Part shown: one piece after another, positions 33,765 through 40,115 of the stretch | Layout: every line of letters starts with the position of its first letter | Position numbering within the stretch: position 1 is the stretch's first letter | Assembly (NCBI GenBank): GCA_025758045.1 | Contig: CP107208.1 | Coordinates: 2,728,001 to 2,792,000, forward strand | DNA length: 64,000 nt | DNA from: Oscillospiraceae bacterium | GTDB lineage: Bacteria > Bacillota > Clostridia > Oscillospirales > Ruminococcaceae | Reading direction: 5' to 3' | The notes under the pieces: generated by a model | Told to the model about the DNA's origin: nothing | The model's database searches: none | Seen by the model: only the letters and a program-made list of their open reading frames with translations | Translations under genes and position numbers: made by a program

Positions 33765-34094
33765 TTATGCTTTAATCGGCTGCACTTGGTTTGCGCCGAA
33801 AAAACTTGCCGTGTACGTCTTGCCATTGCCGTGACTTGCCCAGATTAGGACGGCGCGGAAAAGCGCCTTGCTGCCGTGAATCACTTCATATCCCGCCGCT
33901 TTCCAGTCAGCCCACGTTTTGCAATCCTCTGCAATCCCGGCGGATGCTTTGGCTGCTGCAATCGCTGCCGCGTTCTGTGGGCGGGCTTTGGCGCTCTGCC
34001 AAGCTCTGTGCAGGGCTTCGGCAAATACTATCCCTCCTTTGCGGAAAATCGCCCACGCACGGCTCATAATCGCGCTAAGGTCATACTGCTTCAT
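33765..34094 (-). CDS. Small element protein, 109 aa, unknown
   Basis: Begins MKQYDLSAIMSRAWAIFRKG. A segment rich in Ala helices (ALHRAWQSAKARPQNAAAIAAAKASAGI) precedes a second half with ADWKAAGYEVIHGSKALFRAVLIWASHGNGKTYTASFF. GNGKT recalls part of a P-loop, but the surrounding fold is too small for an NTPase. AGGAG precedes the ATG at 34094. It is transcribed divergently from the ribbon-helix-helix gene, sharing the operator region. Function unknown. Confidence 0.6.
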   Translation of the reverse strand: MKQYDLSAIMSRAWAIFRKGGIVFAEALHRAWQSAKARPQNAAAIAAAKASAGIAEDCKTWADWKAAGYEVIHGSKALFRAVLIWASHGNGKTYTASFFGANQVQPIKA

Positions 34095-34352
34095 TGCTTG
34101 CTCCTTTACATTTTGGGGCAAACCGTGCTATAATGGGTTTGCCCTATTGTGGGGGTGCGCTCGGTGTGTAGTTGGTAGCTATGCCGGGCGCTTTTCTTTT
34201 GCCGTTGGGGGTTAAGGTTCGCGGTGGCTCGGTGCTGTCTGCGCTCTGTGAGGTTCTAGCAATCCTGTCCGCGTCTTATCTGGCGTTTCTGGTGGGCTTT
34301 CGCTTGACGTCCGCCTTGACCTTTTCCCTTTCGACATCTTTATTATATACCA

Positions 34353-34448
34353 TTGCGCAAGTACATTCAATATGCAAATTGCACAAAGATATACACTTGC
34401 ATAAGTACAAATTGTACACTTGCGCAAGTACAGATTGCGTGCTATAAT
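34353..34448 (+). promoter_or_regulatory. Promoter with operator-like repeat array before the ribbon-helix-helix gene
   Basis: Palindromes TTGCGCAA (34353-34360), TTGCATAA (34398-34405) and TTGCGCAA (34420-34427) recur. The last two are parts of two tandem 23-bp repeats that start ACACTTGC and contain AAGTACA. The third palindrome overlaps the -35 box (TTGCGC, 34420-34425), 17 bp before a perfect TATAAT (34443-34448). A repressor bound here would block the promoter, and the adjacent gene encodes a likely DNA-binding protein. Confidence 0.6.
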
Positions 34449-34469
34449 ATGTAAGAGGAGGTGTAACCA

Positions 34470-34661
34470 TTGGGAACAGCAAGAACAAAGGCGAATAACA
34501 AATGGAATGCTAAAGCCTATGACCGTGTAAACCTCGTGTTGAAAAAAGATACCAGCCCGACAAAGGATGAAGTTCAAGCCGCTGCTGATGCAGAGGGAGT
34601 TAGCCTGAATGCGTATATTGTGGCGGCAATCAGCCAACAGTTAAATAAAGAGAAACCGTAA
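34470..34661 (+). CDS. Arc/ribbon-helix-helix-type DNA-binding protein
   Basis: A 63-aa protein ending in a typical ribbon-helix-helix: AYDRVNLVLKKDTSPTKDEV forms the strand and first helix, and ADAEGVSLNAYIVAAISQQL the second helix with the SLNAYIV pattern. Such proteins repress their own promoters or act as antitoxins. The start is TTG at 34470 with GAGGAGGTG upstream. It lies directly after the operator-like array, so autoregulation is likely. No toxin-like partner is evident. Confidence 0.72.
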   Translation: MGTARTKANNKWNAKAYDRVNLVLKKDTSPTKDEVQAAADAEGVSLNAYIVAAISQQLNKEKP

Positions 34662-34674
34662 AGGGGGCGTTATT

Positions 34675-34809
34675 ATGAGCGAGAGAGCGCAGGCAAAGCA
34701 GATTATTGATACCTTGCCGGGTGACGCGCTGCCGTCACTTGATTTTTCCGCGCTCGATGAAGCATTGCAAGACTTCGACACGTTCGTTAATTCCCCGAAT
34801 CCTTTATAA
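34675..34809 (+). CDS. Small acidic protein, 44 aa, unknown
   Basis: Begins MSERAQAKQIIDTLPGDALP and ends SALDEALQDFDTFVNSPNPL. AAGGGGGCG lies just before the ATG at 34675, and it follows the ribbon-helix-helix gene by 13 bp, so the two form a unit. It is acidic with two amphipathic helices, a size and charge found among antirepressors and antitoxin-like peptides; this is only a resemblance. Confidence 0.55.
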   Translation: MSERAQAKQIIDTLPGDALPSLDFSALDEALQDFDTFVNSPNPL

Positions 34810-34861
34810 TAGAAAATACGGAAAAACTCGGCGGCTCTGGCGGCATAATATGTTAATCTTC

Positions 34862-34889
34862 GGCGTGCTGTTTATGCGGCGCGCCTTTT
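34862..34889 (+). terminator. Terminator of the ribbon-helix-helix unit
   Basis: Stem GGCGTGC / GCGCGCC with one G-U pair and a 10-nt loop, followed by TTTTA. Confidence 0.5.
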
Positions 34890-35114
34890 ACCCTTTATGC
34901 AGCCTTTTATATATGTCCGAAAAATTCCGATACACTTGCACAATAAAAGAAGGCCCGCCGGGGATGATAGCAAAGAATAGGGTGATGCGCTGTAAAGCCC
35001 CTGCAAGGCTCTGTGGCACGTTTTGTACTCCAGACGACAACTATATTAAACAGACCCGCAACGTCAAAACGGGCGTGTTTCTCGCGCTGTGGCGTTGCGA
35101 TGCTCAAAGTATGC

Positions 35115-35145
35115 AAAAGCCCCCGACGGTTCGTCCCGCTGGGGG
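35115..35145 (-). terminator. Terminator of the long leftward element operon
   Basis: On the minus strand CCCCC pairs with GGGGG around a structured loop and is followed by TTTT. It lies just beyond the stop of the 68-aa gene. Confidence 0.6.
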
Positions 35146-35149
35146 TGAA

Positions 35150-35356
35150 TTAGTTTATTGACACGATACGCGCACGTAAAAAATTTTCAATGACGTTCGC
35201 GGTCAGTTCTTCCCATCTTTTGCCCATTTCGACAATGACGGCGGGGAAATCCTTGCAGTCCTCGTAACACTGCCCGCTGCACAGATTGGCGACGCGTGAA
35301 ATATCATCCCACAAACGCAGGATTGCGCAGTTTCCGCCCTTACAGTCGGAGTACAC
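35150..35356 (-). CDS. Small Cys-rich element protein, about 68 aa or longer, unknown
   Basis: Contains SDCKGGNCAILRLWDD and LCSGQCYEDCKDF, giving five Cys in a short span, then an amphipathic helix. The GTG start at 35356 has no ribosome site. The frame stays open another 24 codons upstream to the preceding gene (residues PDIAAIRAALNQ look protein-like), but no ATG, GTG or TTG occurs there, so the true start is uncertain. Function unknown. Confidence 0.45.
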   Translation of the reverse strand: MYSDCKGGNCAILRLWDDISRVANLCSGQCYEDCKDFPAVIVEMGKRWEELTANVIENFLRARIVSIN

Positions 35357-35429
35357 CTGATTCAGCGCGGCGCGGATTGCCGCTATATCTGGACTTGTCG
35401 CAGCTGTATGTGCATTTATAGGGCTGTTT

Positions 35430-35612
35430 TTACATTAAACCTTTAATGAAGTTTGCAAGAGGCAGAAGGAACACACAGGTAAACGTAATGCCCAGGCAAA
35501 ACCACGTTACAATCTGATAGAACATCATATCGCGCTGCTGGCGCAGATTTTCTAACGTTTCGGAAAGTTCTTTCTTCAATCTTTCGTTTTCTTGATTTTT
35601 AGTTTCGTTCAT
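35430..35612 (-). CDS. Small single-pass membrane protein, 60 aa
   Basis: Begins MNETKNQENERLKKELSETL, a charged coiled-coil-like helix, followed by one membrane segment (VTWFCLGITFTCVFLLPLA). GGAGG precedes the ATG at 35612. The layout is like small phage membrane proteins (holin-like or superinfection-exclusion types), but no family is recognised. Its start overlaps the stop of the 38-aa frame. Confidence 0.6.
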   Translation of the reverse strand: MNETKNQENERLKKELSETLENLRQQRDMMFYQIVTWFCLGITFTCVFLLPLANFIKGLM

Positions 35613-35715
35613 TAGAATCCTCCAAAATTCTGCTCTTAAAGGCATTGTGCGGGCGGAACGCCGTGTTTCCCTGCGCCGCAATTACGCTGGCTAAAATTGC
35701 GCTGTCAAGTTCCAT
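35599..35715 (-). CDS. Possible 38-aa element peptide
   Basis: Starts MELDSAILASVIAAQGNTAF. The ATG at 35715 has no good ribosome site but lies inside the end of the 25-aa frame, and its stop overlaps the start of the 60-aa membrane protein. The stop-start chaining suggests translational coupling. It could be a chance frame. Confidence 0.4.
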   Translation of the reverse strand: MELDSAILASVIAAQGNTAFRPHNAFKSRILEDSNERN

Positions 35716-35768
35716 CGGCAGATTTTGCGCACAATCAATTCAAAATGTTCATAGCTGAAAATTTCCAT
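35691..35768 (-). CDS. Possible 25-aa element peptide
   Basis: Starts MEIFSYEHFELIVRKICRWN. AGGTGAC lies a few bases before the ATG at 35768. It overlaps the next frame by 25 bp. Basic and amphipathic. Too short to judge from composition alone; the ribosome site and chaining are the evidence. Confidence 0.35.
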   Translation of the reverse strand: MEIFSYEHFELIVRKICRWNLTAQF

Positions 35769-35791
35769 ACCGTCACCTACTTTCTTGTGTT

Positions 35792-35968
35792 TTATAGGTC
35801 ATCAATAATAATCACGCTGTATTTGTTTTTCAGCGCTTCAACGGTTTTTACGGTATCGCCGTTTGGCAGTCTGTAACCGCCGGGAACGGCTTCAACGATA
35901 ATAACGCCATCGCCCTGCTTCAAGGCATCTTCAAGGCGTTTCAGTCGCGTTAATACATCGCCCTTCAC
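35792..35968 (-). CDS. Small element protein, 58 aa, unknown
   Basis: Starts from GTG (MKGDVLTRLKRLEDALKQGD) and continues through GVIIVEAVPGGYRLPNGDTV to KNKYSVIIIDDL. A helix followed by three strands is likely. The GTG overlaps the stop of the small-terminase-like gene by 3 bp, so it is coupled to it. No family recognised. Confidence 0.6.
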   Translation of the reverse strand: MKGDVLTRLKRLEDALKQGDGVIIVEAVPGGYRLPNGDTVKTVEALKNKYSVIIIDDL

Positions 35969-36327
35969 GTTTCGTTTTTCCCCCTTTCTTCCAGCGCCCG
36001 CAAGCGCTGTTCAATGTCTACGGCTTCGTTTAGCCGCAGCGAGTATTCGCACAAGGCGCGGCACGCGGCTATTTGTTCGCGCGGCTGCTGTGTGTCATCC
36101 TGTACAATCGCGGCTAGTCGCTCAATCGCGGGCGGCAATACGCTTTTAGCTTTGGTGCAAGCTGCTTCTAGTAGTTCATTGCAGCGCTTACTGTATTCGG
36201 CTTGAAATACTGGGTCTTGCTTATAGCGACGCAATGCAGATTCAGAAAGCCCGGCGGCTTTGGCTGCTGCCCGCGCTGTGGGGCACGAAATAAGCGCTGC
36301 AAGCGCCCGTTCCTGTTTAGGTGTCAA
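35965..36327 (-). CDS. Helix-turn-helix protein resembling phage small terminase subunits
   Basis: The 120 aa begin MTPKQERALAALISCPTARA, then AAKAAGLSESALRRYKQDPVF, a helix-turn-helix like that in phage small terminase proteins, followed by a long helical oligomerisation part (ACTKAKSVLPPAIERLAAIV; AVDIEQRLRALEE). TTG at 36327 is the likely start, with AGAGGTG upstream; a TTG five codons earlier has none. In satellites a private small terminase redirects packaging. A plain transcription regulator is the alternative. Confidence 0.55.
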   Translation of the reverse strand: MTPKQERALAALISCPTARAAAKAAGLSESALRRYKQDPVFQAEYSKRCNELLEAACTKAKSVLPPAIERLAAIVQDDTQQPREQIAACRALCEYSLRLNEAVDIEQRLRALEERGKNET

Positions 36328-36396
36328 TTTATCACCTCTCAATCAAAACGCCGTTTTCGGGCGGTTTTTCACGCTTTGCGGCAATCCCGGCGGGGT

Positions 36397-37206
36397 TTAT
36401 CGGGAAGATTCCAGCTTTTCTACCCATTCAATGGCGCGTTCCTCTACGCTTCCGCCGTTTTGCCACGCGCTCAGTCCTGTTCCGCGCCACGATTCACCGG
36501 CAATGACTGCATCGTGCCAGCGATTCAAACGCACATCTGACCGCAGCTTTCTCAGCGCACGTCCCTCTACTGTGCGAACCTGTGAGGCGGTCAGCCCCAT
36601 CTTTTCGCCGGTTGCTGCAAGGGATAATCCGCTATAGTATCTATGGCGAATGGAGGCGCCCTCTGACGGGTCACAGCGGTCTAATACATCGTCTATCACT
36701 TGACGCAATTCGGCGTTAAACAGGCGCGTTTCTGCGTCTGCAAATGCCTGTTCGGCTGTGGGGTCTGGCTGTAATTCTCCGATTGTGCTGCTTTCCGGAT
36801 TTTCCGGATTGGCTTTAATGTCTAAGCTGGAACAGTGATTCAGAGGGTCAGCGCTGGTTGTGTGGATATTTCCGTCAGAGTCTGCAAAACTTCGACGATG
36901 CCCGTTCGACATAGCAAGGGAAATCTGACGGCGCATTGCCTGTGAAAGCCACGTTGTAAAAGCTCCCCGTGCCGGGTCGTAGGTCTTGGCGGCGTATTCT
37001 ACCGCAAAAAAGCTCTCTTGCTCGAAATCGTCAGCAGTCATTCCGTGCGCGTCCGCAAGGTCTTTGTGTGAAGGATACCACTTCCAAAACAGGGTGTGAA
37101 GCAGCCCTTTATTAAGCTCCCACAGCTGCCCCAGCGCAAAGCTATTCCCGGATGCCGCCAGTTGGGCAAGGGCGATGTTGGTTGCCTGTTGTTCTGCTGC
37201 CGACAT
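36397..37206 (-). CDS. Sigma-70-like RNA polymerase sigma factor of the element
   Basis: A 269-aa protein with a region 2-like part at about 58-100 (ADDFEQESFFAVEYAAKTYD, then FTTWLSQAMRRQI) and a region 4-like helix-turn-helix at about 165-225 (HRYYSGLSLAATGEKMGLTA; VRTVEGRALRKLRSD). The tail of about 40 residues (from RWHDAVIAGESW) is extra. GGAGGG precedes the ATG at 37206. Placed just upstream of the small-terminase-like gene, it may turn on the late part of the element, but this is inference. Confidence 0.75.
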   Translation of the reverse strand: MSAAEQQATNIALAQLAASGNSFALGQLWELNKGLLHTLFWKWYPSHKDLADAHGMTADDFEQESFFAVEYAAKTYDPARGAFTTWLSQAMRRQISLAMSNGHRRSFADSDGNIHTTSADPLNHCSSLDIKANPENPESSTIGELQPDPTAEQAFADAETRLFNAELRQVIDDVLDRCDPSEGASIRHRYYSGLSLAATGEKMGLTASQVRTVEGRALRKLRSDVRLNRWHDAVIAGESWRGTGLSAWQNGGSVEERAIEWVEKLESSR

Positions 37207-37227
37207 GATGAAACCCTCCGTCATACG

Positions 37228-37277
37228 AAAAAAGCACAGACTCAAGGAAACTTTTTCTTGCTTCCCTGAGCCTGTGC
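37228..37277 (-). terminator. Terminator between replication and sigma/late modules
   Basis: A 16-bp imperfect stem starting GCACAG and ending CTGTGC is followed by TTTTTT on the minus strand. It ends the upstream leftward transcript before the sigma-like gene, splitting the element into two transcription units or acting as an attenuator. Confidence 0.7.
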
Positions 37278-37326
37278 GGCATACCTTTCGGCGGTACTCA
37301 AATTTTGTATATTATACCATAAAACG

Positions 37327-37479
37327 TCAATTTTTGCAAGTTGTCAGGTAGAGCACCTTTACGCCGTTCGGCGCTGTGCTGCTGTGCTGCCGAACATTAG
37401 GCAGGCTCTGCAACAGTTCGGCACGGATGCGCTCAAAGGTGGCGCGTTCCTGTTCGGAATATGTAATTCTAATCTTCAC
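37327..37479 (-). CDS. Small element protein, 50 aa, unknown
   Basis: GTG start with AAGGAGGG upstream; MKIRITYSEQERATFERIRA then a basic tail with KVLYLTTCKN. The strand-helix-strand pattern looks like a small DNA- or protein-binding fold. It follows the 70-aa gene by 12 bp. No family recognised. Confidence 0.6.
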   Translation of the reverse strand: MKIRITYSEQERATFERIRAELLQSLPNVRQHSSTAPNGVKVLYLTTCKN

Positions 37480-37491
37480 GGGCGCCCTCCT

Positions 37492-37704
37492 TCAATTAAA
37501 ATCAATCAAATCAAGGGATTCGGTCTGAATCTCATCTGTTAGCGTTCGCAGCATCTTCCCATACTCGTGCATACTGTAAGCAGAACTTTCCCGGTTCTCA
37601 ATCATTGATGTCCCCAATACGTCTATGGTGCGGGCAATCCAGTAAATGCGTTCTGCCTGATCACGGGGCGACTTTTTTACGTTTATGTCAGGGCGGTTAA
37701 ACAT
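37492..37704 (-). CDS. Small element protein, 70 aa, unknown
   Basis: Begins MFNRPDINVKKSPRDQAERI. It is largely helical and charged, ending in TESLDLIDFN. It lies between the helicase-loader-like gene and the 50-aa gene in the replication unit. No family recognised. Confidence 0.55.
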   Translation of the reverse strand: MFNRPDINVKKSPRDQAERIYWIARTIDVLGTSMIENRESSAYSMHEYGKMLRTLTDEIQTESLDLIDFN

Positions 37705-37779
37705 GGCAAAACTCTCCTTTGTGAAATTGTTAAAAAATTTATCGCGTTATTCACGATGACGAGGATTTATATCAGGCAA

Positions 37780-38361
37780 CTAATGCCAACCATCGTTCCA
37801 AGATTTTGCAGTCAGCAATGCAACAGAGCCTTTTTCCGCAAGTCGTGCGCAATCATCGGCACACGTTGGTAAAAGGGCGGGATTTATAGGGGCTGCCTTT
37901 TGCCATTTATCGTAAAACCGTTCAAATTCTGCTCTCTTATATGCGCGCCCCTCATCCGTCATATGGTTCAGTTCAAGCGCTGCTTGGTAGCTCCCCAACC
38001 AATCCCGTGCAACGGCAGGCAAGCACGAAAACATTTTGCTGTAGTCAAGCGGCGGTTCCCCGTAATAACGAACCCGCGAAATCATCCTTTGGATGCAAAG
38101 CCAAGCGTCAGCGGAAGGAATTTCATACTGTGTTTGGATAGCTCGCAGTTGGTCGCACAAGTCTGCCAGCGTGACCGGAAAACGGCAGACAGTGAACGCT
38201 TTCTGCATAGCTGCCTGCCCTGCATATGCAGGAACGTCTGCCAGCTCTGCCGACCAGATGGCAATTTGTGTTGCAGCATTTTCATCCGTCAGCGGCTTTG
38301 CCGAATTGCTGTACATGGCAACATTCCAGCGCATTAAGGTGGTGACTTCATCGATGGTCAT
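37780..38361 (-). CDS. Phage-type helicase loader/inhibitor (G39P/G40P-interacting family)-like
   Basis: A 193-aa protein whose first 75 residues follow the pattern of the SPP1 G39P-type loader: a start helix (MTIDEVTTLMRWNVAM), a second helix with WSAELADVPAYAGQAAM, then FTVCRFPVTLADL, matching the family's KFPPTIADI-like element. Such proteins bind the replicative helicase and deliver it to the origin complex. Its start overlaps the end of the initiator-like gene by 4 bp, supporting a joint role. Confidence 0.65.
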   Translation of the reverse strand: MTIDEVTTLMRWNVAMYSNSAKPLTDENAATQIAIWSAELADVPAYAGQAAMQKAFTVCRFPVTLADLCDQLRAIQTQYEIPSADAWLCIQRMISRVRYYGEPPLDYSKMFSCLPAVARDWLGSYQAALELNHMTDEGRAYKRAEFERFYDKWQKAAPINPALLPTCADDCARLAEKGSVALLTAKSWNDGWH

Positions 38362-39110
38362 ATTTTCCCTCCCAGTAAATCAAGGTTTCCGGCTTTCAGT
38401 TGGACGGCAACGCGGGACAATGTATCAGAGGCGGGTTCCTGTGCTGTCCGCTGCGTTTGTGGATGGTTATACTGTCCGGCACGGCGTATCCAATTACGGG
38501 CGGCAGCCTGCCAGTCCTTCATACAGGCTCTTCCGCCCACCTTCCAGCCGTTGGCTGTGAAGTAGTCGATAAAGGATTTTGCCTCTGTCGCTGACGAACC
38601 TTGTTCGTCAAAGTAATTAATAGCCTCGTCCTCAGACGGTGGTGTGAAACGCTGGCGGGGCGGCTTGTCCGCAATCTCTTTTCTAGGTTCTGTTCCGTTG
38701 GGTTCTGTTAAGTTGGGTTGTGGTTCCATTTGGTTGCCAGATGGTTGCAAAGCGGTTGACACACTGGATACCAACTCATACCGGCCAAATTTGTTTACCT
38801 CGATTGCAGCCTTTTCTGCTTGATAAATCGTAGGGCGGTATCTATCGTTTCGTAGTGTGTTGTTCGCATTCCAGTCTCGGATAACCACAACACCACTATC
38901 AAACGGAATGATAAAGCCTTTCGCCACAAGCAACTTTAAATCATCCGTATTGCATCCAACAGACTTTGCAATTTTTCTCGGACTTGAAACGAAACCGTCA
39001 TCGTCGCCGTGCATGCCCAGATGAAAGTATAAAACCTGTGCGCTGACGGACATCTCCGTAAAATTGTCGGTATCGACCACGTCAAGGCTGAACATTCTAC
39101 GGCGTGCCAT
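38358..39110 (-). CDS. Winged-helix replication initiator-like protein
   Basis: A 250-aa protein of the phage replication-protein type. The N-terminal winged helix is MARRRMFSLDVVDTDNFTEM with AQVLYFHLGMHGDDDGF and VGCNTDDLKLLVAKGFI; a Pro/Glu/Asn linker follows (about 120-155), then a C-terminal DnaD/DnaB2-like helical part (FIDYFTANGWKVGGRACMKDWQAAARNWIRRA). The start overlaps the stop of the 109-aa gene by 1-4 bases (TAATG). Together with the loader it makes a replication module; the origin is not located. Confidence 0.75.
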   Translation of the reverse strand: MARRRMFSLDVVDTDNFTEMSVSAQVLYFHLGMHGDDDGFVSSPRKIAKSVGCNTDDLKLLVAKGFIIPFDSGVVVIRDWNANNTLRNDRYRPTIYQAEKAAIEVNKFGRYELVSSVSTALQPSGNQMEPQPNLTEPNGTEPRKEIADKPPRQRFTPPSEDEAINYFDEQGSSATEAKSFIDYFTANGWKVGGRACMKDWQAAARNWIRRAGQYNHPQTQRTAQEPASDTLSRVAVQLKAGNLDLLGGKI

Positions 39111-39439
39111 TATAGCGTTTCCTCACTTTCAAAATCCAGCTGGCCTAATGGGATGCCCAACTTGCGGGCAACCGGGGCGATTGCCTTTAGACCATGTTTG
39201 CATCTAGCAGCCTGGACGTGGTAAAAGGCGGCCATCTCCTTTTGTGCAGTCTCCGGGTCATCGCTCGGCAGGAAGTAACCACCGTAGCCGCCAGGGGCAT
39301 ATAGGATAATCTCGCCAGCATCACGGGCTCGCATGATCTGGCTGCGCAGTCCGCGCGGAGTAGTCTCTAGTTTAGCGGCCAGTACATCGGCGAGGATTGC
39401 GCTTTCGCGGCCATGTCCTAAGAAATCGGTAACTTTCAT
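39110..39439 (-). CDS. Winged-helix-like element protein, 109 aa
   Basis: Begins MKVTDFLGHGRESAILADVL with LAAKLETTPRGLRSQIMRAR and a wing-like YAPGGYGGYFLP, indicating a winged helix. The C-terminal half has KHGLKAIAPVARKLGIP. CGGAGGTG precedes the ATG at 39439. It is the first gene of the replication part, and its leader is covered by the antisense RNA described below, so it may be the regulated step. No known family beyond the fold guess. Confidence 0.65.
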   Translation of the reverse strand: MKVTDFLGHGRESAILADVLAAKLETTPRGLRSQIMRARDAGEIILYAPGGYGGYFLPSDDPETAQKEMAAFYHVQAARCKHGLKAIAPVARKLGIPLGQLDFESEETL

Positions 39440-39468
39440 TTGTAACACCTCCGAAAATGTGGTATACT
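39440..39468 (+). promoter_or_regulatory. Rightward promoter inside the leader of the replication genes
   Basis: TTGTAA (39440-39445), a 17-bp spacer and TATACT (39463-39468) with TGG before it (extended -10). The core GTATAC is itself palindromic, so leftward initiation from the same place is possible. Confidence 0.6.
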
Positions 39469-39474
39469 CGAAGG

Positions 39475-39551
39475 TGGGAACTGCAATGCAGCGCTCAGCG
39501 CTATTTTCCCACCTTGCCGTCTCGGTGTGCCAGCACCGGGGCGGCTTTTTT
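39475..39551 (+). ncRNA. Probable antisense small RNA opposite the replication-operon leader
   Basis: About 77 nt. After the promoter come a stem GTGGGAA / TTCCCAC enclosing smaller hairpins (CTGCAATGCAG and AGCGCTCAGCGCT), then an intrinsic terminator with a 12-bp stem (39516-39527 with 39534-39545) and TTTTTT (39546-39551). The terminator works only on the plus strand, yet no plus-strand gene is upstream. The RNA is fully complementary to the leftward mRNA between the excisionase-like gene and the 109-aa gene. Confidence 0.6.
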
Positions 39552-39555
39552 CTGT

Positions 39556-39771
39556 TCATATCCCTACCCGGCGGATACCGGGTTGTGTCGGCTCTGCGTC
39601 GCCCTGCATCCATGCAGCGAGGCTCGATAAATTCACAAGCACCTTGCGTCCGCACCGGACGCTGCGCACCGTGCCCGCCTTGCAAAGCTGACGAATACGG
39701 TAGGCAGGAACGCCAGATTCAGCGGCAGCTTGCGAGATGGTTGCCATACGGGGAAATTCAATTTTTGACAT
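39556..39771 (-). CDS. Excisionase-like MerR-fold DNA-binding protein
   Basis: A 71-aa protein with the winged helix of the excisionase family: TISQAAAESGVPAYRIRQLC, then AGTVRSVRCGRKVLVNLSSL with AAWMQGD. Such proteins bend the attachment site and direct integrase to excision. Its start overlaps the stop of the 68-aa gene (ATGTCAAAAATTGA). It lies across the divergent region from the integrase rather than next to it. Confidence 0.75.
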   Translation of the reverse strand: MSKIEFPRMATISQAAAESGVPAYRIRQLCKAGTVRSVRCGRKVLVNLSSLAAWMQGDAEPTQPGIRRVGI

Positions 39772-39964
39772 GGTTCTGCCCCTCTCTTTGAGCTTTCATG
39801 GCTGCAATAACCTCGTACAAATGGCGTTTTTCGCTTGGCGGAAGTTCTGTACGCAACTTGCGGCTTAGGTTTCCATCATTGATTCCAAGTGCAGCCGCAA
39901 GCTCCCACAGCTTGAACCCGTTCGTTGCGACCGCCTCCCGAATTTCGGCGTTAGCCCGATTCAT
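39758..39964 (-). CDS. XRE-like helix-turn-helix protein, 68 aa
   Basis: Begins MNRANAEIREAVATNGFKLW. The helix-turn-helix is LWELAAALGINDGNLSRKLR, followed by EKRHLYEVIAAMKAQ. GGGAGGTG precedes the ATG at 39964. As the first gene of the leftward operon next to the divergent promoters it is the natural candidate for an early switch protein, like the Cro/Str proteins of phages and satellites. Confidence 0.72.
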   Translation of the reverse strand: MNRANAEIREAVATNGFKLWELAAALGINDGNLSRKLRTELPPSEKRHLYEVIAAMKAQREGQNHVKN

Positions 39965-40040
39965 AAAATCACCTCCCAATAAAGACATAACATGCGGTGC
40001 ACCGTTTGTTATGCTCTTATTTTACACCAAAAAATTGTTG

Positions 40041-40069
40041 TTGCTTTTGCAAAAAAGTTGTTGTATAAT
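40041..40069 (+). promoter_or_regulatory. Rightward promoter for the zinc-ribbon/integrase unit
   Basis: TTGCTT (40041-40046), a 17-bp spacer and a perfect TATAAT (40064-40069). GTTGTTG repeats flank the spacer and may be an operator. The opposite strand has a plausible leftward promoter (TAAAAT near 40018-40023) for the helix-turn-helix gene, making a divergent switch. Confidence 0.6.
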
Positions 40070-40115
40070 ATTATTGAAAGGAAACATTTTTTAAGAAAGT
40101 GAGGTTTTAGAAAGG

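Larger units (their letters stand above)
34810..35149. other. 340-bp stretch with no convincing gene
   Basis: Holds a terminator for the ribbon-helix-helix unit (34862-34889) and one for the leftward unit (35115-35145). A rightward frame from an ATG at 34964 to 35161 is open for 65 codons (RNVKTGVFLALWRCDAQ is part of it), but it has only a poor ribosome site and runs through the terminator stem, so I do not call it a gene. Confidence 0.4.

Noticed and set aside
33765..34094. GNGKT in the 109-aa element protein as a Walker A motif
   Set aside because: No room for an NTPase fold after it and no Walker B; probably chance.
34470..34809. Ribbon-helix-helix gene and 44-aa gene considered as a toxin-antitoxin pair
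   Set aside because: The second protein shows no toxin fold or catalytic residues and is acidic; a regulator-antirepressor pair fits no worse.
34964..35161. Rightward 65-codon frame in the gene-poor part of the element
   Set aside because: Poor ribosome site and it passes through a terminator stem. Some of the wording looks protein-like, so it is mentioned in the feature list but not called.
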